From positions 1-40,984 of the forward strand of contig NYWU01000013.1 in NCBI GenBank assembly GCA_002685255.1: 40,984 nt of DNA. Reading direction: 5' to 3'. The notes under the pieces are model-generated. The model did not search any database and had not been told where the DNA came from. It worked only from the letters and a program-made list of their open reading frames with translations. The DNA comes from Idiomarinaceae bacterium. GTDB taxonomy: Bacteria > Pseudomonadota > Gammaproteobacteria > Enterobacterales > Alteromonadaceae. Positions 1 to 10,200 of the stretch are shown in pieces; position 1 is the first letter of the stretch; each line of letters opens with the position of its first letter. The position numbers were made by a program, and so were the translations under genes.

Positions 1-1723
1 ATTACACAAAGATCAGTCACTCGAAGTAACTGACGATGGCCGAGGTATGCCTGTCGATATTCACCCAGAGGAGAAAATCCCAGGGGTAGAGCTGATAATG
101 AGTAAGCTTCACGCGGGTGGGAAATTCTCTAATAAGAACTATCAATTTTCAGGTGGTCTTCATGGCGTCGGTATTTCGGTTGTTAATGCGCTATCTAAAC
201 GCGTCGAAATAACGATTCGCCGCGACAGCCAAGTGTACGAGATGGCGTTTGAAAACGGTGATAAAGTGTCAGAACTGGCAGTCACCGGTACCTGTGGCAA
301 GCGTAACACGGGCACCCGCGTTCATTTTTGGCCCGATGAACAGTATTTCGATTCAAGTAAATTTTCAGTTTTAAAGCTGACCCATCTACTGCGTGCAAAA
401 GCGGTTCTTTGTCCAGGATTGACCATTCGCTTTATCAATCATGTTGACGGAGAGGAAACAAGCTGGTTTTACGAGGATGGCTTGACGGACTACTTACGAG
501 AAGCCGTTGAAGAATACCCCACACTGCCGGAGGCGCCCTTTGACGGGAGCTTTGTCAGTAAAACTGAGGCGGCAGAATGGGCAGTGACTTGGTTACCAGA
601 AGGTGGGGAAGCGGTTACTGAAAGTTATGTGAACTTAATTCCCACTGCTTTAGGCGGCACGCACGTCAATGGCTTGCGACAAGGTTTGTTAGAAGCCATG
701 CGAGAATTCTGTGAATTCCGTAATTTAACGCCGCGCGGTGTTAAATTAACGCCTGATGATGTGTGGGAGCGGTGTAGTTATATTCTTTCACTGAAGATGG
801 AAGACCCGCAATTTGCCGGGCAGACTAAAGAACGTTTGTCGTCTCGCCAGTCGGCGAGTTTTGTTTCAGGTGTCGTAAAAGATTCATTCAGCCTGTGGCT
901 CAACGAACATACCGAACAAGCTGAGGCGCTCGCAGAACTTTGTATCTCCAATGCGCAGCGCCGTTTAAAAGCGAGTAAAAAAGTCGTTCGTAAAAAGGTA
1001 ACGTCGGGACCTGCACTACCGGGTAAGTTGACGGACTGCTCAGGTCAAGATAGTGAACGCAGTGAGCTATTTTTAGTCGAAGGTGACTCTGCGGGTGGCT
1101 CAGCAAAGCAGGCGCGCGATCGTGAGTTTCAAGCGGTTATGCCGTTACGAGGTAAAATTCTCAATACATGGGAGGTCGATCCAGAACAGATCCTTGCTTC
1201 CCAAGAAATACACGATATTTCAGTTGCGGTAGGGGTTGATCCGAACTCGGTGGATTTGGACAAATTGAGATACAACAAGATTTGTATTCTTGCTGATGCC
1301 GATTCCGATGGTTTGCATATCGCGACATTATTGTGCGCTTTGTTTGTAAAACACTTCCGACCTTTGGTCGAAAATGGACACATCTTTGTGGCAATGCCAC
1401 CGCTGTATCGCATTGATGTCGGAAAAGACGTGTTTTATGCCCTTGATGAGGGCGAGAAGCAGGGCATTCTCGATCGCATAGAAGCGGAGAAACGCAAAGG
1501 TAAAGTTAACGTGCAGCGTTTCAAAGGGTTGGGTGAAATGAACCCACTAACACTTCGTGAAACCACCATGGACCCCAATACCCGTAGACTCGTGCAGCTC
1601 ACTATTGACGATGCTGAGGCGATGGAAGAATTAATGGATATGTTATTAGCGAAAAAACGTGCAGCCGACCGCCGTACTTGGCTTGAGAGCAAAGGCAATA
1701 TGGCCGATCTGGCAGAACTATAA
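1..1723 (+). CDS. parE: DNA topoisomerase IV subunit B (5' truncated by window edge)
   Basis: ATPase subunit of topoisomerase IV, which with ParC decatenates daughter chromosomes in the cytoplasm. The reading frame is open from base 2, so the first internal Met at 47 is not the start. About 573 residues are present and roughly 55-60 N-terminal residues lie outside the window (E. coli ParE is 630 aa). The GHKL ATPase is visible: DDGRGMP just inside the window and GGLHGVG a little later. The TOPRIM domain shows EGDSAGG at nt 1079-1099 and the metal-binding DADSDG at 1294-1311. The C-terminus (FKGLGEMNP, DPNTRRL) is complete. ParE rather than GyrB is chosen because the text is near-identical to E. 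coli ParE, there is no large GyrB-type insertion, and parC follows directly. Confidence 0.97.
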   Translation, partial: LHKDQSLEVTDDGRGMPVDIHPEEKIPGVELIMSKLHAGGKFSNKNYQFSGGLHGVGISVVNALSKRVEITIRRDSQVYEMAFENGDKVSELAVTGTCGKRNTGTRVHFWPDEQYFDSSKFSVLKLTHLLRAKAVLCPGLTIRFINHVDGEETSWFYEDGLTDYLREAVEEYPTLPEAPFDGSFVSKTEAAEWAVTWLPEGGEAVTESYVNLIPTALGGTHVNGLRQGLLEAMREFCEFRNLTPRGVKLTPDDVWERCSYILSLKMEDPQFAGQTKERLSSRQSASFVSGVVKDSFSLWLNEHTEQAEALAELCISNAQRRLKASKKVVRKKVTSGPALPGKLTDCSGQDSERSELFLVEGDSAGGSAKQARDREFQAVMPLRGKILNTWEVDPEQILASQEIHDISVAVGVDPNSVDLDKLRYNKICILADADSDGLHIATLLCALFVKHFRPLVENGHIFVAMPPLYRIDVGKDVFYALDEGEKQGILDRIEAEKRKGKVNVQRFKGLGEMNPLTLRETTMDPNTRRLVQLTIDDAEAMEELMDMLLAKKRAADRRTWLESKGNMADLAEL

Positions 1724-1766
1724 ACATAACCACTGCGCGAAATGAATTTAAATGGAGAACAGCTCA

Positions 1767-4049
1767 ATGTCGAGTGAAGTAACCGAACGCACACCGCTGA
1801 GTAAGTTTACTGAGGATGCATATCTCAACTACTCGATGTACGTCATTATGGACCGTGCGTTACCGCATATTGGCGATGGCCTAAAGCCTGTGCAACGTCG
1901 AATTATTTACGCAATGTCTGAACTCGGACTTTCGGCACTGGCGAAATATAAAAAGTCTGCTCGCACAGTGGGTGATGTACTTGGTAAATTTCACCCCCAC
2001 GGTGATAGCGCCTGCTATGAAGCAATGGTACTGATGGCACAGCCATTTAGCTATCGTCACCCGCTCGTTGATGGTCAAGGAAACTGGGGATCGCCGGATG
2101 ATCCTAAGTCGTTCGCTGCCATGCGTTACACTGAAGCTAAGTTATCGCGCTTTAGCGAAGTATTGTTGAGCGAGCTCGGGCAAGGCACGGTCGACTGGAT
2201 TCCAAACTTTGATGGCACGATGCGCGAGCCGAAAATGCTACCGGCACGCCTACCGCATATTTTGCTTAACGGCGTTACTGGTATCGCTGTTGGGATGGCA
2301 ACGGATATTCCGCCTCATAATGCCCGTGAAGTAGCTAATGCGTGTGCATTATTGATTGATAAGCCGAGCGCAGATTTAGATGAGGTGATGGAGCACCTAC
2401 AAGGACCTGATTATCCCACCGACGCCGAAATTATTACACCTAAAACTGAGTTGAAGAAGCTCTATGAATCGGGGCGTGGGACTGTAAAAATGCGTGCTAA
2501 GTATCACCTTGAAGAGGGTGAAATCGTACTGACTGCATTACCTCATCAAGCCTCGGGTGCGAAAGTATTAGAGCAGATTGCGGCGCAGATGCAGGCAAAA
2601 AAACTGCCCTTAGTTTCTGACTTACGTGATGAATCAGACCACGAAAACCCCACTCGTTTGGTCGTGGTGCCGCGCTCGAATCGTGTTGATACAGAGCAAT
2701 TGATGAAGCACTTGTTCGCCACCACAGATCTCGAGAAGCAGTACCGCGTAAATTTGAACATTTTGGGCTTAGATGGTCGGCCGCAAGTTAAGCCATTGGT
2801 CGGTATTTTAAGTGAATGGCTAGAGTTCCGTAAGCAAACGGTGACACGTCGATTGCAGTATCGTCTCGACAAAGTAGAAGCGCGTCTGCATATTTTGCAG
2901 GGTCTATTAATAGCGTTTTTGAATATTGACGAAGTCATTGAAATTATTCGTTATGAAGACGAGCCGAAAAAGGAACTCATCAAGCGATTCGCGCTTACGG
3001 ATACTCAGGCAGAAGCTATTCTGGAGTTGAAACTACGCCATTTAGCGCGCTTAGAAGAAATGAAGTTGAAGGGCGAGCAAGATGAGCTTGAAAAAGAACG
3101 TGAAAAGCTTTCTCAATTATTAAATTCAGACCGTCGTTTAAAAACACTCATTAAAAAAGAAATTCTTGCTGATGCAGAGAAATATGGCGACGAACGTCGT
3201 TCGCCTCTAGTTGAACGGGCTGAAGCCAAAGCACTGAGCGAAACAGAGCTCACTCCTGCTGAAGCAGTGACCGTGGTGCTTTCTGCTAAAGGCTGGGTGC
3301 GTTGTGCCAAAGGGCATGATGTTGATGGCGAAAAGCTGAGCTACAAGTCGGGTGACAGCTTCCAGGCGGCTGCTCAGGGTAAGAGCAACTTACCTGTCGT
3401 ATTTCTTGATACATCGGGGCGCAGCTATTCTTGTGAAGCGCATTCGCTGCCGTCGGCTAGAAGCCAAGGCGAACCGTTGACCGGCCGATTTAATATGGTC
3501 GCGGGAGAGACTGTGCACCATGCGTTGATGGCGAAAGATGAGCAATATTATTTACTAAGCTCTGACGCCGGCTATGGTTTTGTGTGTCAGTTTAAAGACC
3601 TTGTTTCTCGTAATAAAAATGGTAAGGCGATTTTAAGTTTGCCTACGGGAGCCAAGGTAATGCCGCCTGTAGAAGTAAAAGATACGGCCAAGGCCCATGT
3701 CATTGTGGTTTCAAACGAGGGCCGTATGTTGGTGTTCCCGATAGCTGATTTACCGCAGTTGGCGAAGGGGAAAGGTAATAAGATGATCAGTATTCCAGCG
3801 CTGCGTGCGCAGTCACGTGAGGAATATGTCGTTGCAACCAGTGTAGCGAGTCCCGATAGTACGGTGACACTCCACGCGGGACGTCGTAAGCTAACATTAA
3901 AACCAGCTGACCTGGCACATTATCAGGGCGAGCGTGGACGTCGGGGCAATAAATTGCCACGCGGCTTGCAACGTGTCGACCGTATCGAGGTTGAAGCTAC
4001 CGCAAATGAGCCAGAATCATCTGACCCTGTCAACGACAGTGATGAATAG
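1767..4049 (+). CDS. parC: DNA topoisomerase IV subunit A
   Basis: DNA-cleaving subunit of topoisomerase IV. The start at 1767 is preferred over the in-frame ATG at 1752 because GGAG (1754-1757) sits 9 nt before it. That gives 760 aa (E. coli 752) and places the catalytic tyrosine of AAMRYTE at residue 121 (E. coli Tyr120). The breakage-reunion domain is complete ([26 protein letters not shown]). The quinolone-determining positions carry the susceptible-type Ser and Glu (HPHGDS...E). A coiled-coil gate follows around residues 390-470, and a six-bladed C-terminal DNA-binding domain occupies the last ~270 residues. The gene follows parE after a 43-nt gap and is probably cotranscribed with it. 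It is convergent with the next gene, with one base between the stop codons. Confidence 0.97.
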   Translation: MSSEVTERTPLSKFTEDAYLNYSMYVIMDRALPHIGDGLKPVQRRIIYAMSELGLSALAKYKKSARTVGDVLGKFHPHGDSACYEAMVLMAQPFSYRHPLVDGQGNWGSPDDPKSFAAMRYTEAKLSRFSEVLLSELGQGTVDWIPNFDGTMREPKMLPARLPHILLNGVTGIAVGMATDIPPHNAREVANACALLIDKPSADLDEVMEHLQGPDYPTDAEIITPKTELKKLYESGRGTVKMRAKYHLEEGEIVLTALPHQASGAKVLEQIAAQMQAKKLPLVSDLRDESDHENPTRLVVVPRSNRVDTEQLMKHLFATTDLEKQYRVNLNILGLDGRPQVKPLVGILSEWLEFRKQTVTRRLQYRLDKVEARLHILQGLLIAFLNIDEVIEIIRYEDEPKKELIKRFALTDTQAEAILELKLRHLARLEEMKLKGEQDELEKEREKLSQLLNSDRRLKTLIKKEILADAEKYGDERRSPLVERAEAKALSETELTPAEAVTVVLSAKGWVRCAKGHDVDGEKLSYKSGDSFQAAAQGKSNLPVVFLDTSGRSYSCEAHSLPSARSQGEPLTGRFNMVAGETVHHALMAKDEQYYLLSSDAGYGFVCQFKDLVSRNKNGKAILSLPTGAKVMPPVEVKDTAKAHVIVVSNEGRMLVFPIADLPQLAKGKGNKMISIPALRAQSREEYVVATSVASPDSTVTLHAGRRKLTLKPADLAHYQGERGRRGNKLPRGLQRVDRIEVEATANEPESSDPVNDSDE

Positions 4050-4050
4050 C

Positions 4051-5151
4051 TTAAAGCGCACGCTTGGCTTTAACGAGATCGTTCATAGCATCGTTAAAAA
4101 CGGTTACCCAGTAGGGGCACAGCTGTGTCCCTGCTAAACGCTTGAGTTCTGCTCGAGCCCTGCTAAATGGCCTTTTCAAGTGGTGTTTGTGCGCGCGCTC
4201 ATGGGTCATTGCGTCAAAGGTATCAACAATGGCTAAGATTTTTGCGCCATCACATATTTGCGCCTGAGTCAGTCCGTTAGGATAACCGGTTCCGTCCACC
4301 CGTTCGTGGTGTTGTAATACCATATGTTTTGCCTCTTGCCATTGTGGTAAGTTTTCGAGCAGTTTGGCCGACAGATAGACGTGCGTTTTTAATGTCTCCG
4401 TTTGAATTTCACTGAGCGCGTCGGTTGTGTGCAGAATCGAAACAGGCAGAAAGGACATACCGAAATCGTGAACGAAACATGCAGCAGTGAGTTGTCTGTC
4501 ATCAATAGGAGACCCTGCATGGCGATTGATCAGTAATGCGAGTTTAAGTTGCCTCTTTGCCCGACCGTGCCAATAACTTGAGCGTTGCTCAGCTTGGTTA
4601 ATAAGCGCTTCAAAAAGGTTCAAATCGGCCTCAGCGTTATCTTCCGCATTCGGAGTGTAGCTGGGTTGCTCATCTAGATCGGTGGTGATGACTAATTCGG
4701 GCGCTAATGTGGCTAGAATCTCGCGCAGTGATGCGTCAATATGTTGGTAATCGAGCTGTCGACACAATGTGATGACGCGTTGGTAGCGTGACTCGGGAAA
4801 CTCGACTCGCACGTCATTTTTACACGATTGAACAAAATCATGGACTTGATCGATTAAGTTAAACACGATGTCACCGATGATCGCGTTAAAAGTTAAGCGT
4901 TGATTGCGTACATCATCAAGTAAGTTTTCAATTGCACCTATCAACGGCACCAGAGGGTCGAGTCCGATGATACCAAGATCACCTTTAATCGTGTGAATCG
5001 CACGATACAGTGTTTGTTGATGAGACTCGGAGTTTGGTGCAGACTCTAAAGCAATTACGCTTTTTTCCGCCTGTTGATGGAGTTCTTTGATCTCATCCAT
5101 AAGCTCGATGTAAATATCGGTGGATATATCGGGTCGAGTGAATAGCGCCAT
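4051..5151 (-). CDS. Hpt domain / HD-GYP domain signalling protein (putative c-di-GMP phosphodiesterase)
   Basis: 366-aa cytoplasmic protein with two domains. Residues ~10-110 form a histidine phosphotransfer (Hpt) domain with the phospho-acceptor motif AIHTIKGDLG, His53. Residues ~195-330 form an HD-GYP domain: HD at 228-229 (VHDFGM), HHE at 281-283, DGTGYP at 286-291 and DTFDAM at 310-315. The metal-binding His/Asp set and the GYP signature look intact, so cyclic-di-GMP hydrolysis is likely by family knowledge. No receiver, PAS or membrane segment is present. This is unusual, because most HD-GYP proteins are controlled by an attached REC or sensor domain; here the input may come through phosphorylation of His53 by an unlinked kinase (inference). 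It is transcribed alone, divergent from plsC. Confidence 0.85.
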   Translation of the reverse strand: MALFTRPDISTDIYIELMDEIKELHQQAEKSVIALESAPNSESHQQTLYRAIHTIKGDLGIIGLDPLVPLIGAIENLLDDVRNQRLTFNAIIGDIVFNLIDQVHDFVQSCKNDVRVEFPESRYQRVITLCRQLDYQHIDASLREILATLAPELVITTDLDEQPSYTPNAEDNAEADLNLFEALINQAEQRSSYWHGRAKRQLKLALLINRHAGSPIDDRQLTAACFVHDFGMSFLPVSILHTTDALSEIQTETLKTHVYLSAKLLENLPQWQEAKHMVLQHHERVDGTGYPNGLTQAQICDGAKILAIVDTFDAMTHERAHKHHLKRPFSRARAELKRLAGTQLCPYWVTVFNDAMNDLVKAKRAL

Positions 5152-5233
5152 AACTTACCTAATAATTGACTGATCGGAGTTTTATTTTGAATAAACACGA
5201 TATACTAGCCGAGCAAAACAACAAGGAGTAATG

Positions 5234-5968
5234 ATGTTAGCTGCGATACGCTGGATATTTTTAGGGATCTTTATCGTCCTGTTCGGAGTTATCGGCTGTA
5301 TATTTTGTATATTGAGGCCATTTCATCGTAATAATACATACGTATGGGCACGTATCTTCGGTTCGGTTACACGTATATTGGGCGTGAAACTTGAGGTCAA
5401 GGTGCACCCTGATGTCCCGCCTGGCGGACCTTATGTTTATATTTGCAACCACCAGAACAGCTGGGAAATTTTCACCATTGCAGCGATGTTGCCGCCGAAC
5501 ACAGTTACCGTCGGCAAGAAAAGCCTACGCTATATTCCATTTTTTGGTCAGCTCTATTGGTTAGCTGGAAACATTCTAATCGATCGGAAAAATAAAGGCC
5601 GAGCTCATGGCACCATTGCGCAAACGGCGGATGCGATTAAACGCAGGGATATTTCAGTATGGATGTTTCCTGAGGGGACGCGGAGTTACGGTAGAGGGTT
5701 ACTACCTTTTAAAAATGGAGCATTTCATACCGCCTATAAGGCACAAGTAAATATTGTGCCCGTGTGTGTTTCAAATTTACATAAAAAGATTAAAATGAAT
5801 CGTTGGAATAATGGCGTACTAAAAATTGAGTTTTTAGAGCCGATTAATATCGCCAATTATTCAAAAGATTCATTGCGGCAATTATCTCGTGATACTCATG
5901 ATGTGATGAAGAACAAAATTGCTCTACTAGATAAACACGTCAGTGAAAATGATGAAGGAAATTTATGA
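5234..5968 (+). CDS. plsC: 1-acyl-sn-glycerol-3-phosphate acyltransferase
   Basis: Transfers the second acyl chain to lysophosphatidic acid to give phosphatidic acid at the inner membrane. The 244-aa product aligns from memory over its whole length with E. coli PlsC (245 aa). It has an N-terminal membrane segment (~1-30), the acyltransferase motif NHQNSWE, the VGKKSL...IPFFGQLYW block, IDR, and FPEGTRS. The start at 5234 is chosen over the adjacent ATG at 5231 because AGGAG (5224-5228) is better spaced and MLAAIRW matches the E. coli N-terminus. The HX4D catalytic motif reads HX4E; Glu at this place is found in other PlsC-like acyltransferases, so activity is still expected. The stop overlaps the rraB start (ATGA). 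Linkage to parC matches E. coli. Confidence 0.94.
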   Translation: MLAAIRWIFLGIFIVLFGVIGCIFCILRPFHRNNTYVWARIFGSVTRILGVKLEVKVHPDVPPGGPYVYICNHQNSWEIFTIAAMLPPNTVTVGKKSLRYIPFFGQLYWLAGNILIDRKNKGRAHGTIAQTADAIKRRDISVWMFPEGTRSYGRGLLPFKNGAFHTAYKAQVNIVPVCVSNLHKKIKMNRWNNGVLKIEFLEPINIANYSKDSLRQLSRDTHDVMKNKIALLDKHVSENDEGNL

Positions 5969-6336
5969 GTTCAATGCTAGATGTCTTGCTCGAGCAGAGT
6001 AATGAAACAATTGATGCCATGCTAGAAGATGGTGTCGATCCAAGTGAATACTATTTAATAGAGCATCATTTGGCGTCACAGGACTTTACCAAGCTCGAAA
6101 AGGCCGCTGTAGAAATGGTAAAAGAAGGCTATCACGTTGATGATGCGGACGAGTTTGAGGACGAGCAAGGCGAGCGGTGGTTTGCTTTTGCAGCTTCCAC
6201 AGAAAGTACGCTTGACCGAGATGTCCTTTCGCGTCAAATTCGCGAGATTTTAGTCGTGGCTGAAGAATGTGAAGTTGAGTACGACGGTTGGGGTACTTTC
6301 CTTGACGAAGACGAGGAAGATTTCGAGGACGAATAA
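5965..6336 (+). CDS. rraB: RraB-type regulator of ribonuclease E
   Basis: Small acidic cytoplasmic protein of 123 aa. The family inhibits RNase E by binding its C-terminal scaffold region, which alters mRNA turnover. Diagnostic text shared with E. coli RraB (YjgD): LEDGxDPxxxYxIEHHL, LEKAAVEM.KxGY, and VEYDGWGTxxxDEDEEDFEDE. The acidic C-terminal tail is typical. The start overlaps the plsC stop by 4 nt and AAGGA lies just upstream inside plsC, so translation is probably coupled. The last codons and the stop lie inside a perfect hairpin (6322-6348). Confidence 0.93.
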   Translation: MSSMLDVLLEQSNETIDAMLEDGVDPSEYYLIEHHLASQDFTKLEKAAVEMVKEGYHVDDADEFEDEQGERWFAFAASTESTLDRDVLSRQIREILVVAEECEVEYDGWGTFLDEDEEDFEDE

Positions 6337-6348
6337 TTCGTCCTCGAA
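6322..6348. terminator. Perfect 12-bp hairpin spanning the rraB stop codon
   Basis: Arms 6322-6333 (TTCGAGGACGAA) and 6337-6348 (TTCGTCCTCGAA) are perfectly complementary. The 3-nt loop is the rraB stop codon itself. No strong U-run follows on either strand. It lies between convergent rraB and the hemerythrin gene, so a bidirectional transcription barrier or 3'-end protecting stem is likely. Confidence 0.6.
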
Positions 6349-6355
6349 CTTATTG

Positions 6356-6793
6356 CTATATACCTTGTTGATCCATTTCTAAGCGATAGTCACTACCTAA
6401 CTCTGATTTTTGTTGGGTGCTAAGCACCTTACCTGCCTGCTGAAAAAAGCCCTGTTCTTCGTCTTCGAGGTGGTGAAGCACTTTATGTTTGAGGCTTTTC
6501 AAGTGCTGAAGCCAAGCTGGCGATGACATATCGGTTTGCTCTATCGTCTCAATGAGCTCGTCAATCTCGTGGTGTTCAGCAATACCGTGACGTGATAAGT
6601 CGACGGTACTATCGTTGTTAATCAATGGTGAGTAGAAATACCTTTCTTCAGCCGTAGCATGTGCTTGAAGTTGCGCTTTCAAAACGTTGAATTGGGTGCG
6701 ACGTTCTGCTTCATCCCCCTGCGTGTCGCTCAAGTTGTCCAACAATGCGCGCTGCTTATCATGATCGGTCTTAAGTTCGTCAAAGATATTCAT
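6356..6793 (-). CDS. Hemerythrin HHE cation-binding domain protein
   Basis: 145-aa soluble all-helical protein with the His/Glu pattern of an HHE (hemerythrin-like) di-iron domain: H in LKTDHDKQR, HATAEERYF, HGIAEHHEIDELI, and HHLEDEEQGFF. Members bind a di-iron centre and are linked to oxygen, NO or redox sensing; the exact role here is unknown. A good ribosome binding site (AAGGAG) precedes the ATG. It is a single gene on the minus strand, downstream of the valS operon terminator, and convergent with rraB. Confidence 0.85.
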   Translation of the reverse strand: MNIFDELKTDHDKQRALLDNLSDTQGDEAERRTQFNVLKAQLQAHATAEERYFYSPLINNDSTVDLSRHGIAEHHEIDELIETIEQTDMSSPAWLQHLKSLKHKVLHHLEDEEQGFFQQAGKVLSTQQKSELGSDYRLEMDQQGI

Positions 6794-6850
6794 TGCTCTC
6801 TCCTTAAGTTAAGCGTTTTATGTTCTACGCAGAGAGATGATAATTGGATG

Positions 6851-6875
6851 AAAAAAGGCGCCATAAAGGCGCCTT
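6851..6875 (-). terminator. Rho-independent terminator of valS operon
   Basis: Read on the minus strand: stem AAGGCGCC / GGCGCCTT (6855-6862 with 6868-6875), 5-nt loop, then a run of T (6851-6856). It lies 20 nt past the valS stop and ends the pepA-holC-valS transcript. Confidence 0.9.
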
Positions 6876-6894
6876 CACTTATGCTCGAAACCTA

Positions 6895-9744
6895 TTACAG
6901 AGAGGCTATTTTGGCGTGCTGCTGCTTGAGTTGAGCTAACGCTTCTTCAGCTTCTGCCAGCTTCTCACGCTCTTTAGCAATGACGGCCTCAGGTGCCTTA
7001 CTCACGAAGTTTTCGTTACTGAGCTTGCCGCTTAGGCGCTTTTGCTCTTGCTCGGCTTTTTGCAGGGCTTTATCGAGACGTTTTAACTCGGCGTCCTTGT
7101 CAATTAAGCCAGCCATCGGGATGTGCAACTGCATACTATCCACAAGGCTTGTCATACTCGCTGGCGGCTCATCGCCTTCATTCAAGTAGTCGATTTGCTC
7201 AAGTTTGGCCAGGCTCTGCAAGAATGTTCTGTTGGCTTCAATACGGCCCCGTGCCATCTCATCATAATGAGATATTAGCAACGGTAATGGTTTGTTAGGC
7301 GATAAATCCATCTCACCACGGATATTTCGGATCGCCAAGATCACCCGTTTTAACCATTCCATATCCTGCATCGCTTGATGATCGACATCGGCGTTTGCTC
7401 GTGGGAACGGTTGCAACATAATCGTTTCACCCTCAACCCCGGCCAACGGTTTGACACGATGCCAAATAGTCTCGGTGATATAAGGCAACACAGGATGCAG
7501 TAGTCGTAATAGTTGCTCGAGTACAGTGACCAAGGTACGGCGCGTGCCACGTTGCTCTGCTTCAGTACCATTATTAAGTACGGGCTTGGTTAACTCTAAA
7601 TACCAGTCACAGAACTGGTTCCAAGTAAACTCGTAAGCAATCGCTGCGGCTTGGTCAAACCGATAGGTATCGAGTGCATGACGGAACTCTTTAACAGTGT
7701 GGTTGAAGCGCGCAATAATCCACTCATCTGCGAGCGATAAGCGATAGTCTTCACCTGACTGGCCGCAATCATGTTCTTCCGTGTTCATCAACACATAGCG
7801 GCTAGCGTTCCATAACTTATTACAGAAGTTGCGATAACCCTCAAGACGTTTCATATCCCAGTTAATATCACGACCCGTCGAAGCCAGCGCAGTCAGAGTA
7901 AAACGCAACGCATCGGTACCATGTGCAGCGATGCCTTCAGGGAACTGTTTGCGTGTTGCTTTAGCAATTTTCTCGCGCATTTTAGGTTGCATGAGATTAG
8001 CGGTACGCTTTTCGACTAATGCATCAGCGCTAATGCCGTCGATCATGTCTAATGGATCCAGTACGTTACCTTTCGACTTAGACATCTTCTGGCCTTCTTC
8101 ATCGCGAATAAGCCCAGTGACATAGACCTTTTTGAAGGGGACCTGAGGCTGACCATTTTCATCTTTCAGGAAGTGCATGGTCATCATAATCATGCGCGCA
8201 ACCCAGAAGAAAATAATATCAAACCCGGTGACCAGCACATCAGTCGGGTGGAACGTTTTTAAATCGTCAGTTTGCTCTGGCCAACCTAGCGTCGAGAAAG
8301 TCCAAAGCGCAGAGGAGAACCAGGTATCAAGGACATCATCATCTTGAGACAATTTGATGTCGCCTAGGTCGTTTTCTTTACGCACCTCTTCCTCAGAGCG
8401 TCCAACATAGACGTTACCTTGTTCGTCGTACCATGCTGGAATGCGGTGTCCCCACCACAATTGACGTGAAATACACCAATCCTGAATGTCACGCATCCAA
8501 CTGAAGTACATATTCTCGTATTGTTTTGGTACGAACTCGATACGACCATCCTCAACGGCCTCAGTCGCTTGTTTAGCTAATGACTCAACACGCACATACC
8601 ACTGATCTGTTAAGTGCGGCTCAATCGGAACACCTCCGCGGTCGCCATAAGGCACCTTATTGGTATGTTTCTCAATTTTATCGAGGAGTTCGAGTTCTTC
8701 AAACGCGGCGATGATTTGTTTACGTGCTTCAAAGCGTTCAAGCCCTGCAAACTGTTGAGGCAGTTCGCCCTTAAACTCACCAAGCGACTCAACCGCTTCT
8801 CCTTTGCTCGTATATAAACCAGCAGTACTTAAAACATGTGCCGTATCATCAAGCACGGCAATCATGCCTAGTTCGTTACGCTTACCGATTTCATAGTCAT
8901 TAAAGTCGTGAGCAGGGGTAATCTTAACGCAGCCAGTACCGAATTCACGGTCGACGTAATCGTCTGCGATGATCGGAATTCTACGCTCAACGAGTGGTAG
9001 CTCGATGTGCTTACCGACTAAGTGTTTGTAACGCGCGTCTTCTGGGTGAACGGCAACACAGACATCACCCAGCATCGTCTCGGGTCGAGTCGTTGCGACA
9101 ACCAAATAATCTTTACCGTCTTCCGTTTTCTCGCCATCCGCTAGCGGATAACGCAGATGCCAGATGTGACCCTGCTGCTCTTTATTTTCAACTTCAAGGT
9201 CAGAAATCGCGGTTTGTAACTTTGGATCCCAATTAACCAAGCGCTTGCCACGGTAAATGAGACCTTCTTTGTGAAGCTTTACAAAGACTTCTAGCACTGC
9301 TTTAGACAGACCTTCATCCATCGTAAAACGCTCGCGATCCCAGTCGACAGAATCACCTAAGCGACGCATTTGTGAGGTAATCGTGCCGCCAGACTCTTGC
9401 TTCCACTCCCAGACTTTGTCGATAAACGCTTCACGACCTAAATCGGCACGGCTTTTGCCGTCTGCTGCGAGTTGACGCTCAACAACCATTTGGGTTGCAA
9501 TGCCCGCGTGGTCAGAGCCGACCTGCCATAATGTGTTTTTCCCGTCCATCCGCTGATAGCGGGTCAGGATATCCATGATGGTGTGTTGGAACGCATGACC
9601 CATATGCAAGCTACCTGTCACATTGGGGGGCGGGATCATAATTGAGTATGCATCACCTTCGCCAGAAGGCTTAAAATAGCCTTTGCTTTCCCACGTTTGA
9701 TATAACGATTCTTCAATGTCTTTAGGAGAGTACGTCTTGTCCAT
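6895..9744 (-). CDS. valS: Valine--tRNA ligase
   Basis: Class I aminoacyl-tRNA synthetase charging tRNA-Val. 949 aa, against 951 in E. coli. The HIGH-type motif is HMGH at residues 47-50 within [15 protein letters not shown]. The CP1 editing domain carries [11 protein letters not shown] (~217-227) and [14 protein letters not shown] is at 553-557. The anticodon-binding region and a C-terminal coiled coil (~885-945, rich in Lys, Glu and Leu), typical of ValRS, complete the protein. It lies 7 nt after holC on the same strand, so holC and valS are cotranscribed. This pepA-holC-valS order is conserved in gammaproteobacteria. Confidence 0.98.
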   Translation of the reverse strand: MDKTYSPKDIEESLYQTWESKGYFKPSGEGDAYSIMIPPPNVTGSLHMGHAFQHTIMDILTRYQRMDGKNTLWQVGSDHAGIATQMVVERQLAADGKSRADLGREAFIDKVWEWKQESGGTITSQMRRLGDSVDWDRERFTMDEGLSKAVLEVFVKLHKEGLIYRGKRLVNWDPKLQTAISDLEVENKEQQGHIWHLRYPLADGEKTEDGKDYLVVATTRPETMLGDVCVAVHPEDARYKHLVGKHIELPLVERRIPIIADDYVDREFGTGCVKITPAHDFNDYEIGKRNELGMIAVLDDTAHVLSTAGLYTSKGEAVESLGEFKGELPQQFAGLERFEARKQIIAAFEELELLDKIEKHTNKVPYGDRGGVPIEPHLTDQWYVRVESLAKQATEAVEDGRIEFVPKQYENMYFSWMRDIQDWCISRQLWWGHRIPAWYDEQGNVYVGRSEEEVRKENDLGDIKLSQDDDVLDTWFSSALWTFSTLGWPEQTDDLKTFHPTDVLVTGFDIIFFWVARMIMMTMHFLKDENGQPQVPFKKVYVTGLIRDEEGQKMSKSKGNVLDPLDMIDGISADALVEKRTANLMQPKMREKIAKATRKQFPEGIAAHGTDALRFTLTALASTGRDINWDMKRLEGYRNFCNKLWNASRYVLMNTEEHDCGQSGEDYRLSLADEWIIARFNHTVKEFRHALDTYRFDQAAAIAYEFTWNQFCDWYLELTKPVLNNGTEAEQRGTRRTLVTVLEQLLRLLHPVLPYITETIWHRVKPLAGVEGETIMLQPFPRANADVDHQAMQDMEWLKRVILAIRNIRGEMDLSPNKPLPLLISHYDEMARGRIEANRTFLQSLAKLEQIDYLNEGDEPPASMTSLVDSMQLHIPMAGLIDKDAELKRLDKALQKAEQEQKRLSGKLSNENFVSKAPEAVIAKEREKLAEAEEALAQLKQQHAKIASL

Positions 9745-9751
9745 AATGGCC

Positions 9752-10198
9752 TTAATTGTGCTTTGCTGTTAACGGCTCGGTGCGCATTTGGCATCCGCGA
9801 GCACGATAATGTTTGTATCGCTCTCGTGCGACGGCTTTTTCATCTTCGGGCGCCGGCACAAGGTCAAAAATATGTTGGCTGCGTTGTGCAACCTCTGGCA
9901 CTTGGCTTGCCAAGTTAAATAGAGCCATGCCTGTACGCGGTTGTTGCTCTGACTGACGCCACGAGAGCGTCACCGGCGCACCGTTCGGCAGGGCTTCACC
10001 TACTAACGCATGGGGGATAAACCCATCGGCAGGCCGCTGCCATAACAGTTCGTCGAACAGTTCGGCCTGCTGCTGATCCTCGCATACCACAAGCAATTTG
10101 CGATACTGACGAAAAAGATCGGCGATTTTATCGCAAATCAGGTTATTTTTCTCGTCTTCGCCGAGCGTTTGTACTAAAAAAAACGTTGCACTGGGCAT
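9752..10198 (-). CDS. holC: DNA polymerase III chi subunit
   Basis: 148 aa (E. coli HolC 147). Chi joins the clamp loader through psi and binds the C-terminal tail of SSB during lagging-strand synthesis. Recognised from the family blocks [48 protein letters not shown] and the terminal [15 protein letters not shown]. It lies 2 nt downstream of pepA and 7 nt upstream of valS, in one operon. The protein is divergent in sequence, as usual for chi, but length and position agree. Confidence 0.93.
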   Translation of the reverse strand: MPSATFFLVQTLGEDEKNNLICDKIADLFRQYRKLLVVCEDQQQAELFDELLWQRPADGFIPHALVGEALPNGAPVTLSWRQSEQQPRTGMALFNLASQVPEVAQRSQHIFDLVPAPEDEKAVARERYKHYRARGCQMRTEPLTAKHN

Positions 10199-10200
10199 AA

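Noticed and set aside
1435-1794. 119-codon minus-strand frame inside parE/parC
   Set aside because: Antisense shadow of parE, Ser/Arg-rich with no ribosome binding site. Similar shadows inside valS, pepA, dnaB, katG, TonB-receptor and acylase genes were left out for the same reason.
1767-4049. Quinolone-resistance changes in ParC
   Set aside because: The Ser and Glu at the determining positions are the susceptible-type residues.
5166-5206. TTGACT and TATACT upstream of plsC
   Set aside because: Spacing between the two is far outside 16-18 bp; a -10 box alone is not enough for a call.
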